A DNA stretch of 64,000 nucleotides from contig CP033784.1 in NCBI GenBank assembly GCA_003955985.1, positions 1,674,001 through 1,738,000 of the forward strand, given 5' to 3'. The first letter of the stretch is position 1, and the number at the start of each line of letters is the position of its first letter. Below are positions 29,130 through 38,285 of this stretch, in pieces. The notes beneath the pieces are model-generated. The model was not told the origin of the DNA and searched no databases. It worked only from the letters and a program-made list of their open reading frames with translations. The translations under genes were made by a program, and so were the position numbers. This stretch comes from Corynebacterium jeikeium. Lineage in GTDB: Bacteria > Actinomycetota > Actinomycetes > Mycobacteriales > Mycobacteriaceae.

Positions 29130-29660
29130 TCCCTTCCACTAGATAGTCAAGTCTGTATTCGTACTTTATTAATACAACTGCACCTAGGTACTGCTGGCTA
29201 TCCCGCCCACCAGGCGCACCACATCACAGGGCTGTTGAAAAAATCCCACCGTGATGTACGTAATAAGACAAGATACCTCCCCCATATATCCAGCGCATCA
29301 CCAGGTCCACCTTTTGCGTTCACCGAAAATCTCACCCCCATTGGGGCAACTGGAAAAATACGATATTAAACAGAGCCGAACCTGCGATAAACTAACCGAC
29401 AGCTGATGCCGCAGTATCGCTAACCCAGGTTCACCGGAGGCGAACTTGGCAGTCCAGGGGGATGGACACCACGCACCTCGGCACAACAAAACCCTCGAAT
29501 TCACCCGCGTCGGATAAAGACACCGGAAAGTTCCCAACAGGGGGAAAAATTAGTGAAATTCTCAGAAACCTTTCCTCGCGACCTGGGATTTTAGGAATTT
29601 TTATACAAAAACGGGGGTTGCAACGTGACTACTCCTTAAGAACAGTACATACTGTTAGTT
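29130..29660. other. Divergent promoter region trpD/ctaE with paired hairpins
   Basis: About 530 bp with no credible gene. It should carry the ctaE-qcrCAB promoter. Two adjacent small hairpins stand out on the plus strand: CCAGGTTC/GAACTTGG (29425-29449, loop ACCGGAGGC) and GTCCA/TGGAC (29452-29467, loop GGGGGA). Immediately before ctaE is the palindrome at 29641-29656. Confidence 0.55.
29641..29656. promoter_or_regulatory. Perfect palindrome just upstream of ctaE
   Basis: AACAGTA-CA-TACTGTT is a perfect 7+7 inverted repeat ending four bases before the GTG start of ctaE, in the place of the missing ribosome site. It could be an operator or a small translational hairpin. No regulator is assigned. 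Confidence 0.4.
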
Positions 29661-30275
29661 GTGACGAGCGCAGTTGAAAATCAAGGTATGACAGCACCAC
29701 GTCGTGCTGCGACACTGAACCGACCGAATATGGTCAGTGTCGGCACGATTGTGTTCCTGTCTCAGGAATTAATGTTCTTCGCCGGTCTGTTCGCGATGTA
29801 CTTCGTGTCACGCGCGAACGGCCAGGGCGATTCGTGGGATTGGGGTACCGGCCACCTCAATGTCCCGTACGCACTATTGATCACCGTGATCCTAGTGTCG
29901 TCTTCGTTCACTGCCCAGTGGGGCGTGTTCGCGGCCGAGCGTGGCGACGTTTTCGCACTCCGTAAGTGGTACGCACTGTCCACCGCCCTGGGTGCAATCT
30001 TCCTCGTCGGCCAGGCTTACGAGTACTTCACACTGGTTAGCCACGGTCTGACCATTCAGAACTCCATTTACGGTTCGGTCTTCTTCATCACCACCGGATT
30101 CCACGCAGCCCACGTCCTCGCGGGTGTGCTGGCTTTCGTTGTGGTGCTTATCCGTACCTCCAAGGCGAAGTTCACCCCGGCACAGGCCACTGCTGCCATC
30201 GTGGTCTCGTACTACTGGCACTTCGTCGACGTCGTGTGGATTGGCCTGTTTATCACCATCTACTTCATCCAGTAG
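29661..30275 (+). CDS. ctaE: Cytochrome aa3 oxidase subunit III CtaE
   Basis: Membrane subunit of the terminal aa3 oxidase that, with bc1, forms the actinobacterial respiratory supercomplex. The 204-residue protein has five hydrophobic segments and the subunit III pattern [31 protein letters not shown] and [14 protein letters not shown]. The start is GTG 29661, which keeps the conserved corynebacterial N-terminus, although no Shine-Dalgarno is seen. It is followed by qcrC, qcrA and qcrB on the same strand. Confidence 0.96.
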   Translation: MTSAVENQGMTAPRRAATLNRPNMVSVGTIVFLSQELMFFAGLFAMYFVSRANGQGDSWDWGTGHLNVPYALLITVILVSSSFTAQWGVFAAERGDVFALRKWYALSTALGAIFLVGQAYEYFTLVSHGLTIQNSIYGSVFFITTGFHAAHVLAGVLAFVVVLIRTSKAKFTPAQATAAIVVSYYWHFVDVVWIGLFITIYFIQ

Positions 30276-30310
30276 GCCGTATTGGCCGTCCTTTGTTTAG
30301 TACGGCCTAC
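30272..30310 (+). other. Intercistronic hairpin between ctaE and qcrC
   Basis: GTAGGCCGTA (30272-30281) and TACGGCCTAC (30301-30310) make a perfect 10 bp stem with a 19-base loop. It starts inside the ctaE stop codon and ends 40 bp before qcrC. There is no T-tract, so a processing or stability element is more likely than a terminator. Confidence 0.6.
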
Positions 30311-30350
30311 AGCCCATCCACTTTCCACGAACAGTATTAAAGGGAAAAAG

Positions 30351-31241
30351 ATGGAAAACACTACCTCCGAAACCAAGGACACCACGTCCTTGGCTGCGGT
30401 CCCGAAGTCAAAGGGCCGCCGCAAGATGCGCCGTACTGCCTCCGGCATTATGGCTATGGCTCTCGCCCTCACCGGCGCGGGCTTCCTCGCTAATGCTCTG
30501 ACCCCTGATGCACAGACGGCTACTGCTCAGCAGGATGAAGCCGCAATGATTCAGCAGGGCAAGGAGCTTTACGACGTTGCTTGTATTACTTGCCACGGCG
30601 CCAACCTTCAGGGCGTTAAGGACCGCGGCAAGTCGCTGATCGGCGTCGGCGAAGGCTCGGTTTACTTCCAGGTTCACTCCGGTCGTATGCCGATGCTCCG
30701 CAACGAGGCTCAGGCAGCACGTAAGACCCCGCGTTACTCCGAAGAGCAGACGCTGGCTATCGCAGCCTACGTCCAGGCTAATGGCGGCGGCGCCGGCATC
30801 GTCCGCGACGAGGACGGCTCCATCGCTATGGAGTCGCTACGCGGTAAGAACGCCGGCCCGAACGGTGAGCTTGACAAGGCTGACGTTGCTCGCGGTTCCG
30901 AGCTGTTCCGCCTGAACTGTGCATCCTGCCACAACTTCACCGGTCGTGGCGGCGCACTGTCCAGCGGTAAGTACGCACCGGTCCTGGATCCTGCAAATGA
31001 GCAGGAAATCTACCAGGCAATGCTGACCGGCCCGCAGAATATGCCGAAGTTCTCTGACCGCCAGCTGTCTGCTGACGAGAAGAAGGACATCATCGCCTAC
31101 ATCAAGAACGCCAAGGAAACTCCGACCCCGGGTGGTTGGGGCATTGGTGGCATCGGCCCAGTTGCTGAGGGCCTTGTCATGTGGATTGTAGGCATTGTCG
31201 CTCTCGTAGCGGCCGCTCTTTGGATTGGATCCCGCCGATGA
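30351..31241 (+). CDS. qcrC: Diheme cytochrome c subunit QcrC of the bc1 complex
   Basis: Membrane-bound cytochrome cc that passes electrons from the Rieske protein straight to the aa3 oxidase, replacing soluble cytochrome c. Two CxxCH haem sites are at 78-82 (CITCH) and 190-194 (CASCH). A basic N-terminus with one membrane helix (about 30-50) and a C-terminal helix (about 272-292) anchor it. The start is ATG 30351 after AGGGAAAAAG; the frame is open further upstream without support. Its stop overlaps the qcrA start (ATGA), so translation is coupled. Confidence 0.97.
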   Translation: MENTTSETKDTTSLAAVPKSKGRRKMRRTASGIMAMALALTGAGFLANALTPDAQTATAQQDEAAMIQQGKELYDVACITCHGANLQGVKDRGKSLIGVGEGSVYFQVHSGRMPMLRNEAQAARKTPRYSEEQTLAIAAYVQANGGGAGIVRDEDGSIAMESLRGKNAGPNGELDKADVARGSELFRLNCASCHNFTGRGGALSSGKYAPVLDPANEQEIYQAMLTGPQNMPKFSDRQLSADEKKDIIAYIKNAKETPTPGGWGIGGIGPVAEGLVMWIVGIVALVAAALWIGSRR

Positions 31242-32449
31242 GTAATAACGAAAACAAGAAGTACAGCTCCGAAGAGCTGTCGAAGATGAGCAATGCGGAT
31301 CTCGCTCGTCTGGGTGCTGAACTCGATGACGTGACCATTGCTTACCGCAAGGAACGCTTCCCGATTGCCAACGACCCGGCTGAAAAGCGCGCGGCTCGTG
31401 GTGTCACCATCTGGCTGGCACTGTCGGTCATTCTTGGCCTGGCATTCGTCGCCATCTACCTGTTCTACCCGTGGCACTACAAGGGTCACGGCGAAGAGGG
31501 TCTGTGGTTGTACACCATGTACACCCCGCTGCTGGGGATCACCATCGGTGGCTGCATCGTCACCCTGGGTATTGGTGCAGTTAAGTTCACCAAGCGCTTC
31601 ATTCCGGAAGAAATTTCGGTTCAGCGCCGCCACGATGGTCCGTCCGAAGAGGTCGACCAGAAGACCATCGTTGCCCTGCTGAACGATTCTTGGCAGACCT
31701 CCACCCTGGGTCGTCGCTCCGCTATCAAGGGCCTCCTTGGTACCGGCGCCGTCCTGGCTGGTATCGGCATGATCCTTCCGCTTGGCGGCATGATTAAGAA
31801 CCCGTGGAAGCCACGCCACGACGTTGACGTCACTGGTGACGGCACCCTGTGGACCACCGGCTGGACTCTCGTCGAGAAGGGCCACAAGGTTTACCTGGGT
31901 CGCGACACCGGCGCTATCGCTGAAGAGGGCGTACACGGCTACACCACTAAGGGCGTTTCCCGCCTGGTTCGCCTCCGCCCAGAGGACCTGTCCGCAGGTT
32001 CCATGGAGACCGTCTTCCCTCTTCCGGAGGAGGACGTCAACGACGGCGACAAGTACTCCAAGGATGCTGATGTCTACGAGGCACACATGCACTCGATTCA
32101 CGGCTCCCGCAACTCGGTCATGCTGATCCGTCTGCGTTCCCAGGACGCTGAAAAGGCAATCCTGCGCAAGGGTCAGGAAGACTTCCACTACGGCGACTAC
32201 TTCGCCTACTCGAAGATTTGTACACACATCGGTTGCCCGACTTCTCTGTACGAACAGCAGACGAACCGTATTCTCTGCCCATGCCACCAGTCGCAGTTCG
32301 ATGCACTGCACTACGGCAAGCCGGTCTTCGGTCCAGCTGCTCGCGCTCTTCCAGAGCTGCCGATCAGCGTTGACGAAGAAGGCTACATGTACGCAGAGGG
32401 CAACTTCATTGAGCCCGTCGGTCCGGCATTCTGGGAGCGTCAGTCATGA
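31238..32449 (+). CDS. qcrA: Rieske iron-sulfur subunit QcrA of the bc1 complex
   Basis: Carries the 2Fe-2S cluster of the cytochrome bc1 complex. The 403-residue protein has the actinobacterial three-helix N-terminal membrane part (helices near 55-75, 90-112 and 165-190) and a C-terminal Rieske domain with CTHIGC (ligands Cys328 and His330) and CPCHQS (ligands Cys347 and His350; Cys333-Cys349 form the disulfide). The start is ATG 31238, overlapping the qcrC stop, rather than the longer open frame. It overlaps qcrB by ATGA. Confidence 0.97.
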   Translation: MSNNENKKYSSEELSKMSNADLARLGAELDDVTIAYRKERFPIANDPAEKRAARGVTIWLALSVILGLAFVAIYLFYPWHYKGHGEEGLWLYTMYTPLLGITIGGCIVTLGIGAVKFTKRFIPEEISVQRRHDGPSEEVDQKTIVALLNDSWQTSTLGRRSAIKGLLGTGAVLAGIGMILPLGGMIKNPWKPRHDVDVTGDGTLWTTGWTLVEKGHKVYLGRDTGAIAEEGVHGYTTKGVSRLVRLRPEDLSAGSMETVFPLPEEDVNDGDKYSKDADVYEAHMHSIHGSRNSVMLIRLRSQDAEKAILRKGQEDFHYGDYFAYSKICTHIGCPTSLYEQQTNRILCPCHQSQFDALHYGKPVFGPAARALPELPISVDEEGYMYAEGNFIEPVGPAFWERQS

Positions 32450-34074
32450 GTAATCCAACGAAACTAGCAACCGCTGCTAAGAATATGGATGACCGCTACA
32501 CCCTGTCTGGCGGCATGCGTAAGCAGCTCAATAAGGTATTCCCTACCCACTGGTCCTTCCTGCTGGGCGAGATTGCACTCTACTCCTTCGTAGTCCTGCT
32601 CTTCTCGGGTGTTTACCTGACTCTGTTCTTCGACCCGTCGATGTCGAAGGTCATTTACGACGGTGCCTACGCGCCGCTCAACGGTGTCGAGATGTCTCGC
32701 GCCTACGAGACCGCCCTGCAGATCTCCTTCGAGGTTCGCGGTGGCCTGTTCATTCGCCAGATTCACCACTGGGGTGCTCTCCTGTTCGCCGTGTCCATCA
32801 TGGCGCACATGTTCCGCATCTTCTTCACCGGCGCATTCCGCAAGCCGCGTGAGGCTAACTGGGTCATCGGTTCCATCCTCCTGCTGCTGTCCGTGGCAGA
32901 GGGCTTCATGGGTTACTCCCTGCCGGACGACCTGCTTTCCGGTGTTGGTCTGCGTATTATGTCCGCAATCATCATCGGTCTGCCGATTATCGGCACCTGG
33001 CTGCACTGGATGATGTTCAACGGCGACTTCCCGGGTGACATGATTATCCCGCGCCTGTACATTGCACACGTGCTGATTCTCCCGGCCCTGCTGCTGGGTC
33101 TGATTGCCGCTCACCTGGCTCTGGTCTGGTACCAGAAGCACACCCAGTTCCCTGGCGCAGGTCGTACCGAGAACAACGTCGTCGGCGTTCGTATTCTCCC
33201 GATCTTCGCAGTCAAGTCCGTTTCCTTCGGCCTGATTACGTTCGGCTTCCTGGCGCTATTCGCTGGTATCTTCCAGATCAACGCAATTTGGAACCTTGGC
33301 CCGTACAACCCGGCGCAGGTTTCCGCTGGTTCCCAGCCGGATATCTACATGCTGTGGACTGACGGTGCTGCCCGTGTCATGCCGCCGTGGGAGCTCTACT
33401 TGGGCTCTTACACGATCCCGGCAGTCTTCTGGGTCGCCCTGCTCTGTGGTGTTCTGGTTGTCCTGCTCTTCGCTTACCCGTTCATCGAGGCGAAGATCAC
33501 CGGCGACAACGCCCACCACAACCTGCTGCAGCGTCCGCGCGACGTGCCGGTTCGCTCCGGCCTGGGTGCCATGGCTTTGGTCTTCTACACCCTGCTGACT
33601 CTGTCCGGTGGTAACGACCTGATCGCATACCACTTCCAGATCTCGCTGAACGTGATGACCTGGGTTGGCCGTATCGGTCTGATCATCCTGCCTCCGATCG
33701 CTTACTTCGTCACTTACCGAATCTGCATCGGCCTGCAGCGCTCTGACCGCGCTGTCCTGGAGCACGGCATCGAGACGGGCATCATCAACCAGCTGCCTGA
33801 TGGTTCCTTCATCGAGGTCCACCAGCCACTGGGTCCGGTCGACGAGCACGGCCACGCCGTTCCGCTCGAGTACCAGGGTGCTTACGTCCCGAAGACCATG
33901 AACGAACTGGGCGCCGCTGGTAGCCCGGGTCGCGGTAGCTTCTTCAGCCCGGACTCCCCGGAGCTCGCCGAAGAGGCAGCTCGTATCGAGCACGAGAACC
34001 ACGAGCAGCAGGCTCAGATGTTCCGTGACCTCGAAGCTCAGAACGCTGAAGAGCGTCGCCAGCTCGAGCAGTAA
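32446..34074 (+). CDS. qcrB: Cytochrome b subunit QcrB of the bc1 complex
   Basis: Integral membrane subunit with the quinol oxidation and reduction sites, and the target of Q203-class inhibitors in mycobacteria. The 542 residues contain about nine membrane helices, the haem-ligand helices around [23 protein letters not shown] and the following cytochrome b segments, and the actinobacterial C-terminal extension, here Glu/Gln-rich and charged. It ends the ctaE-qcrCAB unit ahead of a strong terminator. Confidence 0.97.
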   Translation: MSNPTKLATAAKNMDDRYTLSGGMRKQLNKVFPTHWSFLLGEIALYSFVVLLFSGVYLTLFFDPSMSKVIYDGAYAPLNGVEMSRAYETALQISFEVRGGLFIRQIHHWGALLFAVSIMAHMFRIFFTGAFRKPREANWVIGSILLLLSVAEGFMGYSLPDDLLSGVGLRIMSAIIIGLPIIGTWLHWMMFNGDFPGDMIIPRLYIAHVLILPALLLGLIAAHLALVWYQKHTQFPGAGRTENNVVGVRILPIFAVKSVSFGLITFGFLALFAGIFQINAIWNLGPYNPAQVSAGSQPDIYMLWTDGAARVMPPWELYLGSYTIPAVFWVALLCGVLVVLLFAYPFIEAKITGDNAHHNLLQRPRDVPVRSGLGAMALVFYTLLTLSGGNDLIAYHFQISLNVMTWVGRIGLIILPPIAYFVTYRICIGLQRSDRAVLEHGIETGIINQLPDGSFIEVHQPLGPVDEHGHAVPLEYQGAYVPKTMNELGAAGSPGRGSFFSPDSPELAEEAARIEHENHEQQAQMFRDLEAQNAEERRQLEQ

Positions 34075-34110
34075 AACTCCGCGGTAGGTTTTCTACTGCG
34101 CTCAAATAAG

Positions 34111-34158
34111 ACCACCCCGGTCCGCATCCACTTCGGATGTCGACCGGGGTGGTTTTTG
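34111..34158 (+). terminator. Terminator of ctaE-qcrCAB
   Basis: ACCACCCCGGTC (34111-34122) pairs perfectly with GACCGGGGTGGT (34142-34153), with a nested ATCC/GGAT hairpin, followed by TTTTTGTT. Confidence 0.92.
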
Positions 34159-34240
34159 TTACCCAGATTCTTCCGATTTCACCTTGACCCCACATATGTC
34201 GGATACCAAATCTGCTGTTTACCAGTACTAAAATGGACAT

Positions 34241-35968
34241 ATGTCTACCAGTCCCTCCCCCACCACCGATCTTTCGAGCAACGCCACACAGCTTGTCGCC
34301 AACGGTGTCAACTTCGACTACGAGGCCACGCCTGTTCTGCGCGATGTCTCGCTCACGCTTTCCGACGGCGATGTCCTCGGTCTGGTTGGAGACAACGGAG
34401 CCGGCAAGTCCACACTTCTTTGGCTACTATCGGGTCGTCGTCGGCCCACGAGCGGTACGGTGACTCATATTGGCACGCGTGTGCTCGGCTCTCAGGAGCT
34501 GGAAGCGCCTTTCGACTCCACGGTGCAAATGCTTATCGATGAGGCCCTCGGCCCCTCGAAACGTCGTTTAGCGGAGCTAGAAGAAGCAGCTGAGGCGATG
34601 GCCTTAGCAAAGACCCCAGATGAGTCTGAGGCGGCAGAGAAGGCGTATTCGAAGGCCTTCTCGGACGTCATGGCTCACGATGACTGGAACGCCGAGCATA
34701 ATGCGGAGATTGTGCTCGACCATCTCGGCCTGACCGGTACTGCTCCGGACGGCGCTCCCCTGACAGAGCAACTAACCACGGAGATTTCCGGCGGGCAGCG
34801 GGCGCGGCTGGGGCTCGCAATTACGCTCATTCGAAAGCCAGAGATTTTGCTTCTCGACGAGCCCACCAACCATCTCGATGAACGCGGTCGCCAGCTCGTG
34901 ATTGACACCATCCAGAACCACCCTGGAGTGGTTGTGGTGGCAACACATGACCGCGACTTCCTGGATGCCGTTTGTACTGTAATTGGAGACTTGGTGCCGG
35001 GGCGCCCTGGTATTGGGCTGTTCCGTGGTAATTACTCCGACTACGCGAAGCACCGTCGCCACCAGCGTGAGCTATGGGAGCACCAGTGGCGCTCGGAGGA
35101 GCATGAACGCAATCGGTTGGAAGACACCATCGAGAATGGCGCTCGTGAGGTCTCACCGGGTCGGGAAATGACGGACAATAACAAGATGGCTTATGACCGC
35201 CGTGGCGGTCGTGTAGAGCGGCAAATCGCCCGCCGCGTGCGTTCGGCTAAGCAACGGCTGGAGGAACTCATTGAGGAAGGTGTGGAGCGTCCACCGGCAC
35301 TACTGGGCTTTGATGCCCCGTTGACCGCCCCCTTACCGACCAAGCGCGCTGCTTCGGGCAGCGATGAAGATTTTCACATCAAGATGCGCGGTGTGGTCGT
35401 CCCAGATCGAATTCGGGTTGGTTCACTGACTATTCGTCCCGGCGACAAGGTCGTGATCACCGGCCCTAATGGGGCCGGCAAATCTACTTTGTTTAAGACG
35501 ATCATGGGGCAAGTTGAGACGCAGGCTGGCGAGGTGCGTATCGGCGAGAACTGTCGAGTAGCCATGCTGGCCCAGGAACAAGACTGGGAAAACCCAAAGA
35601 AGTCCGCCCGTGAGTTGTACGACCTTGCGCCCTATGCCCGCGTGCCTCTCGACGACTTTGGGTTGCTTAGCCCCAAGGATGCCAATCGCCCGGTAGGAAG
35701 CCTCTCCATCGGCCAGCAGCGACGGGTGGCGTTAGCGTTGGTCGTAGCCAACCCACCGGAGATCTTGCTGCTCGACGAGCCTACGAACCATCTGAGTGTG
35801 GATCTAATCGAGCAGGTCCAAGACGCGATCGCATCTGCAGAGGGCACAATTATTGTGATTACCCACGATCACCGCATGATCAACTCGCTCGAAGCGCGTC
35901 ATCTGCAGGTGACTGACGGTGAGGTCATCGAACTACCTAAGGGGCAGAAACCCATCGAATTCGCCTGA
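34241..35968 (+). CDS. ABC-F family ATPase
   Basis: Two tandem ABC ATPase domains without membrane segments, so a ribosome-associated ABC-F protein: either a translation factor or an antibiotic resistance (ribosome protection) protein. Domain 1 has Walker A GDNGAGKST, signature ISGGQRAR and Walker B ILLLDEPTNHLD; domain 2 has GPNGAGKST, a degenerate signature LSIGQQRR and LLLDEPTNHLS. The linker between them is highly charged, as expected of the P-site tRNA interaction motif. The 575-residue length is normal. It is inserted between qcrB and ctaF, interrupting the respiratory gene cluster, with its own terminator downstream. ACATATGT occurs 45 bp upstream and again across the start codon. Confidence 0.9.
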   Translation: MSTSPSPTTDLSSNATQLVANGVNFDYEATPVLRDVSLTLSDGDVLGLVGDNGAGKSTLLWLLSGRRRPTSGTVTHIGTRVLGSQELEAPFDSTVQMLIDEALGPSKRRLAELEEAAEAMALAKTPDESEAAEKAYSKAFSDVMAHDDWNAEHNAEIVLDHLGLTGTAPDGAPLTEQLTTEISGGQRARLGLAITLIRKPEILLLDEPTNHLDERGRQLVIDTIQNHPGVVVVATHDRDFLDAVCTVIGDLVPGRPGIGLFRGNYSDYAKHRRHQRELWEHQWRSEEHERNRLEDTIENGAREVSPGREMTDNNKMAYDRRGGRVERQIARRVRSAKQRLEELIEEGVERPPALLGFDAPLTAPLPTKRAASGSDEDFHIKMRGVVVPDRIRVGSLTIRPGDKVVITGPNGAGKSTLFKTIMGQVETQAGEVRIGENCRVAMLAQEQDWENPKKSARELYDLAPYARVPLDDFGLLSPKDANRPVGSLSIGQQRRVALALVVANPPEILLLDEPTNHLSVDLIEQVQDAIASAEGTIIVITHDHRMINSLEARHLQVTDGEVIELPKGQKPIEFA

Positions 35969-36041
35969 TGCGGAATCATATATTGACTAAAGATCCTAAC
36001 CGGCGAGGTAACACCAGTTAGGATCCCCAACTCGTCCAAAC

Positions 36042-36088
36042 AAAAAAGTCTCTCCCACTAACGCCCTTGTTAGTGGGAGAGACTTTTC
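36042..36088. terminator. Bidirectional terminator between the ABC-F gene and ctaF
   Basis: A perfect stem of about 19 bp from AAAAGTCTCTCCCACTAAC and its complement (loop GCCCTT) is flanked by A and T runs, so it can stop transcription of both convergent genes. Confidence 0.9.
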
Positions 36089-36127
36089 GGTTATCTACGA
36101 CTGTGGTTCAGTCTGATTGCACTCGGA

Positions 36128-36574
36128 CTAGTGCTTCTCCGGCGGAGTGATGTACTGAGTGTTGAGCTTGGTGCCGGAGACGATCAGAATTACCGCGCCA
36201 AGGACAATCAGCCAGTAGGCCATGAATGCGATGCCGTAGCCCATGAGGAGGATGCCCATGGTCATCACGAACGGCCAAATCGAGCTAGCGGAGAAGAAAC
36301 CGAGGGTACCTGCACCGTCGGCAATCTCTGCCTCTTCGAAGTCGGCCGGGGTGATGTCGGAGCGGCGCTCAGTGAAGTGGAAGTATCCACCGAGCATCAG
36401 AGTCATCAGAGCTGCGAGGACCAGGCCGGTTGCGCCAGCCCACTCGAGGCGACCCTGGCTTTCGTTGATGACGTTACCGGTGTCCTGGAGGTACTGAGTG
36501 CCGAAGATGTAGACGACAGCCATGAACCCCAGGAACACGGTAAGTCCGTAGAAGAGCTTTGCTGCAGACTTCAT
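36128..36574 (-). CDS. ctaF: Cytochrome c oxidase subunit IV CtaF
   Basis: Small fourth subunit of the actinobacterial aa3 oxidase. The 148 residues have four hydrophobic segments (about 8-27, 43-62, 92-110 and 112-132) separated by a charged loop with FTERRSDITPADFEEAEIADG, a pattern specific to actinobacterial CtaF. AAGGAAG precedes ATG 36574. It lies 35 bp after the ctaC stop, so ctaC-ctaF is a unit. Confidence 0.95.
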   Translation of the reverse strand: MKSAAKLFYGLTVFLGFMAVVYIFGTQYLQDTGNVINESQGRLEWAGATGLVLAALMTLMLGGYFHFTERRSDITPADFEEAEIADGAGTLGFFSASSIWPFVMTMGILLMGYGIAFMAYWLIVLGAVILIVSGTKLNTQYITPPEKH

Positions 36575-36609
36575 TTGAGAACTTCCTTTAAGTAAGAATC
36601 TTGCTGGGT

Positions 36610-37785
36610 TTACTTGGCGGTCGCGTTCAGGTCAATGGTGTTAGCACCACGATCACCCATGTCGCGGGTGTCGACACGACCGGAGTTGAACGGCGAAGTG
36701 GAGACTGCGAATGCCGGCTCACCGATGTGCTTCAGAGCATCAGCGTTAGTAGCTTCTGGGTTCTCCTGGCGGAACTTGATGTACTCGGTGAATGCCTCAC
36801 GGGAGACAGCACGAATCTCGAAGTTCATCATTGCGTGGTAGGTACCACACATCTCGGCACAACGGCCAACGAATGCGTTCTTGACCTTGTCGCTCGGGTT
36901 GTCCTCTGGTCGGTTGGCAATCTTGTCCGAGTCAATCTTTTCGATCTGGAAGACACGGTTGGACTTGTTAGCCTCCGGGTGCGGGAACACGTCGCGCTTG
37001 AAGAGGAACTCCGGAACCCAGAAGGAGTGAATCACGTCAGCGGACGCGAGGTCGAACTGGATTGCAGTGTCTTCCGGAACAACGAGGACCGGAACCTCTT
37101 CGGTGGTACCGAGGGTCTCAATCTCGTCGTAGTGCAGGTAGTCGAGGCTCTCCTTGGAGCGTCCGTGAACCGGGTGCTCCTTCTGCTTTGCGCGATCCTC
37201 AGCGGACGGAACCTCGTGGCCGCCCTCGGTGAAGAACTGCTCATCAGCCGGCTTCTCAATACGACCGTTGTATTCCTCGCCGCCCATCAGGTCAGCGGAA
37301 ATGTTGGCGTAACCGAACTTCCAGTTCCACTGGAAACCGGTGACGTCGACGGTAACTTCCGGATCCTTATCCAGGGCAGTGACCTTGTCCTGAGTCTGAA
37401 CCGTGAAGAAGAACAGAGTCATCACGATCAGAATCGGGAGAATGGTCAGAGACAACTCAACCGGAACGTTGTATGCAGTCTGGCGCGGGAACTCGCCCTT
37501 GCCCTTCTTTTCAGCCTTCTTAGCTGTGAAGTTTGCCATCGAGTAAAGGGTAACGCCCCAAACGATGATGCCGATAATCCAAGCTGCAACCCAGGTCCAA
37601 ACCCAGAAGTTACCCATGGACTGTGCTTCCGGGGTCACACCTTCCGGCCAACCAAAGCGGAGCAGCTTGAAGAAGCCGTTCTCCGGAGGATTAACATCGC
37701 AGCCGGCAAGCAAGGCTGCGCTACCGGTGGCAACGCCGAGGACGCCGAGCTTACGGGCGACTCCGAACTTTCTACGCTGATTCAC
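36610..37785 (-). CDS. ctaC: Cytochrome c oxidase subunit II CtaC
   Basis: CuA-bearing subunit that receives electrons from QcrC. The start is set at GTG 37785, with GGAAGG nine bases before it; a frame to 37812 lacks support. The 391-residue product has a lipobox LLAGC with Cys29 as the lipidated residue, two membrane helices near 60 and 120, the VIHSFWVPEFLFKRDV segment, and the CuA site FVGRCAEMCGTYHAMM. Acidic loops between the helices and the cupredoxin domain are longer than in proteobacterial homologues, as is usual in this group. Confidence 0.96.
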   Translation of the reverse strand: MNQRRKFGVARKLGVLGVATGSAALLAGCDVNPPENGFFKLLRFGWPEGVTPEAQSMGNFWVWTWVAAWIIGIIVWGVTLYSMANFTAKKAEKKGKGEFPRQTAYNVPVELSLTILPILIVMTLFFFTVQTQDKVTALDKDPEVTVDVTGFQWNWKFGYANISADLMGGEEYNGRIEKPADEQFFTEGGHEVPSAEDRAKQKEHPVHGRSKESLDYLHYDEIETLGTTEEVPVLVVPEDTAIQFDLASADVIHSFWVPEFLFKRDVFPHPEANKSNRVFQIEKIDSDKIANRPEDNPSDKVKNAFVGRCAEMCGTYHAMMNFEIRAVSREAFTEYIKFRQENPEATNADALKHIGEPAFAVSTSPFNSGRVDTRDMGDRGANTIDLNATAK

Positions 37786-38285
37786 GTGTGTCTGCCTTCC
37801 TGATCCACACAATTTTCGATAACCGATTAAGGTTTCGTCCTACCCAAGCAGAGTAGTCGATTCTTAAGCTTTCTCCACAATAAATATGGCTGTGGGGTGC
37901 CTTTGAGTATATCTGCCCTAATAAAATACTGAGAAAGACCCGCCTATCGGGGGTGGCATTCTCACCAGTTACACCCTGTTGACGCTCCTAAGTCTATGAA
38001 TTTTTTAGTGTTTGTGCCACGCGCTGACGCACACACCGTCCCGCGCAACCTTGCCCCGAGCCCTAGACACGGCAAACTCAGACATTCTCGCTTTTCCCCA
38101 AAAGGCATTAAAGTAGGTGCAGCATTTCTATGTGGCGCCAATCTGGGGTTCAACCCAGCTACTCAGCCACGCGGCGGTCCTTCACGGCCACCGGTTAAGG
38201 CGACAACCAGTCGCGCTGAGCCGCTAGCTACGGAGCCGTCGAAAATCCATTAAGTGACACTAAGCGAAAGGTGCGCGCACGAAGC
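37786..38285. other. Divergent promoter region ctaC/ltsA
   Basis: About 500 bp with no credible gene. It contains an inverted repeat CCACA-N10-TGTGG near 37876-37895 upstream of ctaC, and a TTGACG hexamer at 37979-37984 followed by A+T-rich DNA, a possible promoter. Nothing else was recognised. Confidence 0.5.

Noticed and set aside
31097..32311. Long minus-strand frame (404 codons) opposite qcrA
   Set aside because: It is the mirror of a strongly conserved Rieske gene; composition follows the antisense of high-GC codons and there is no ribosome site.
36601..37803. Plus-strand frame (400 codons) opposite ctaC
   Set aside because: Antisense shadow of a clear CtaC gene with lipobox and CuA site.
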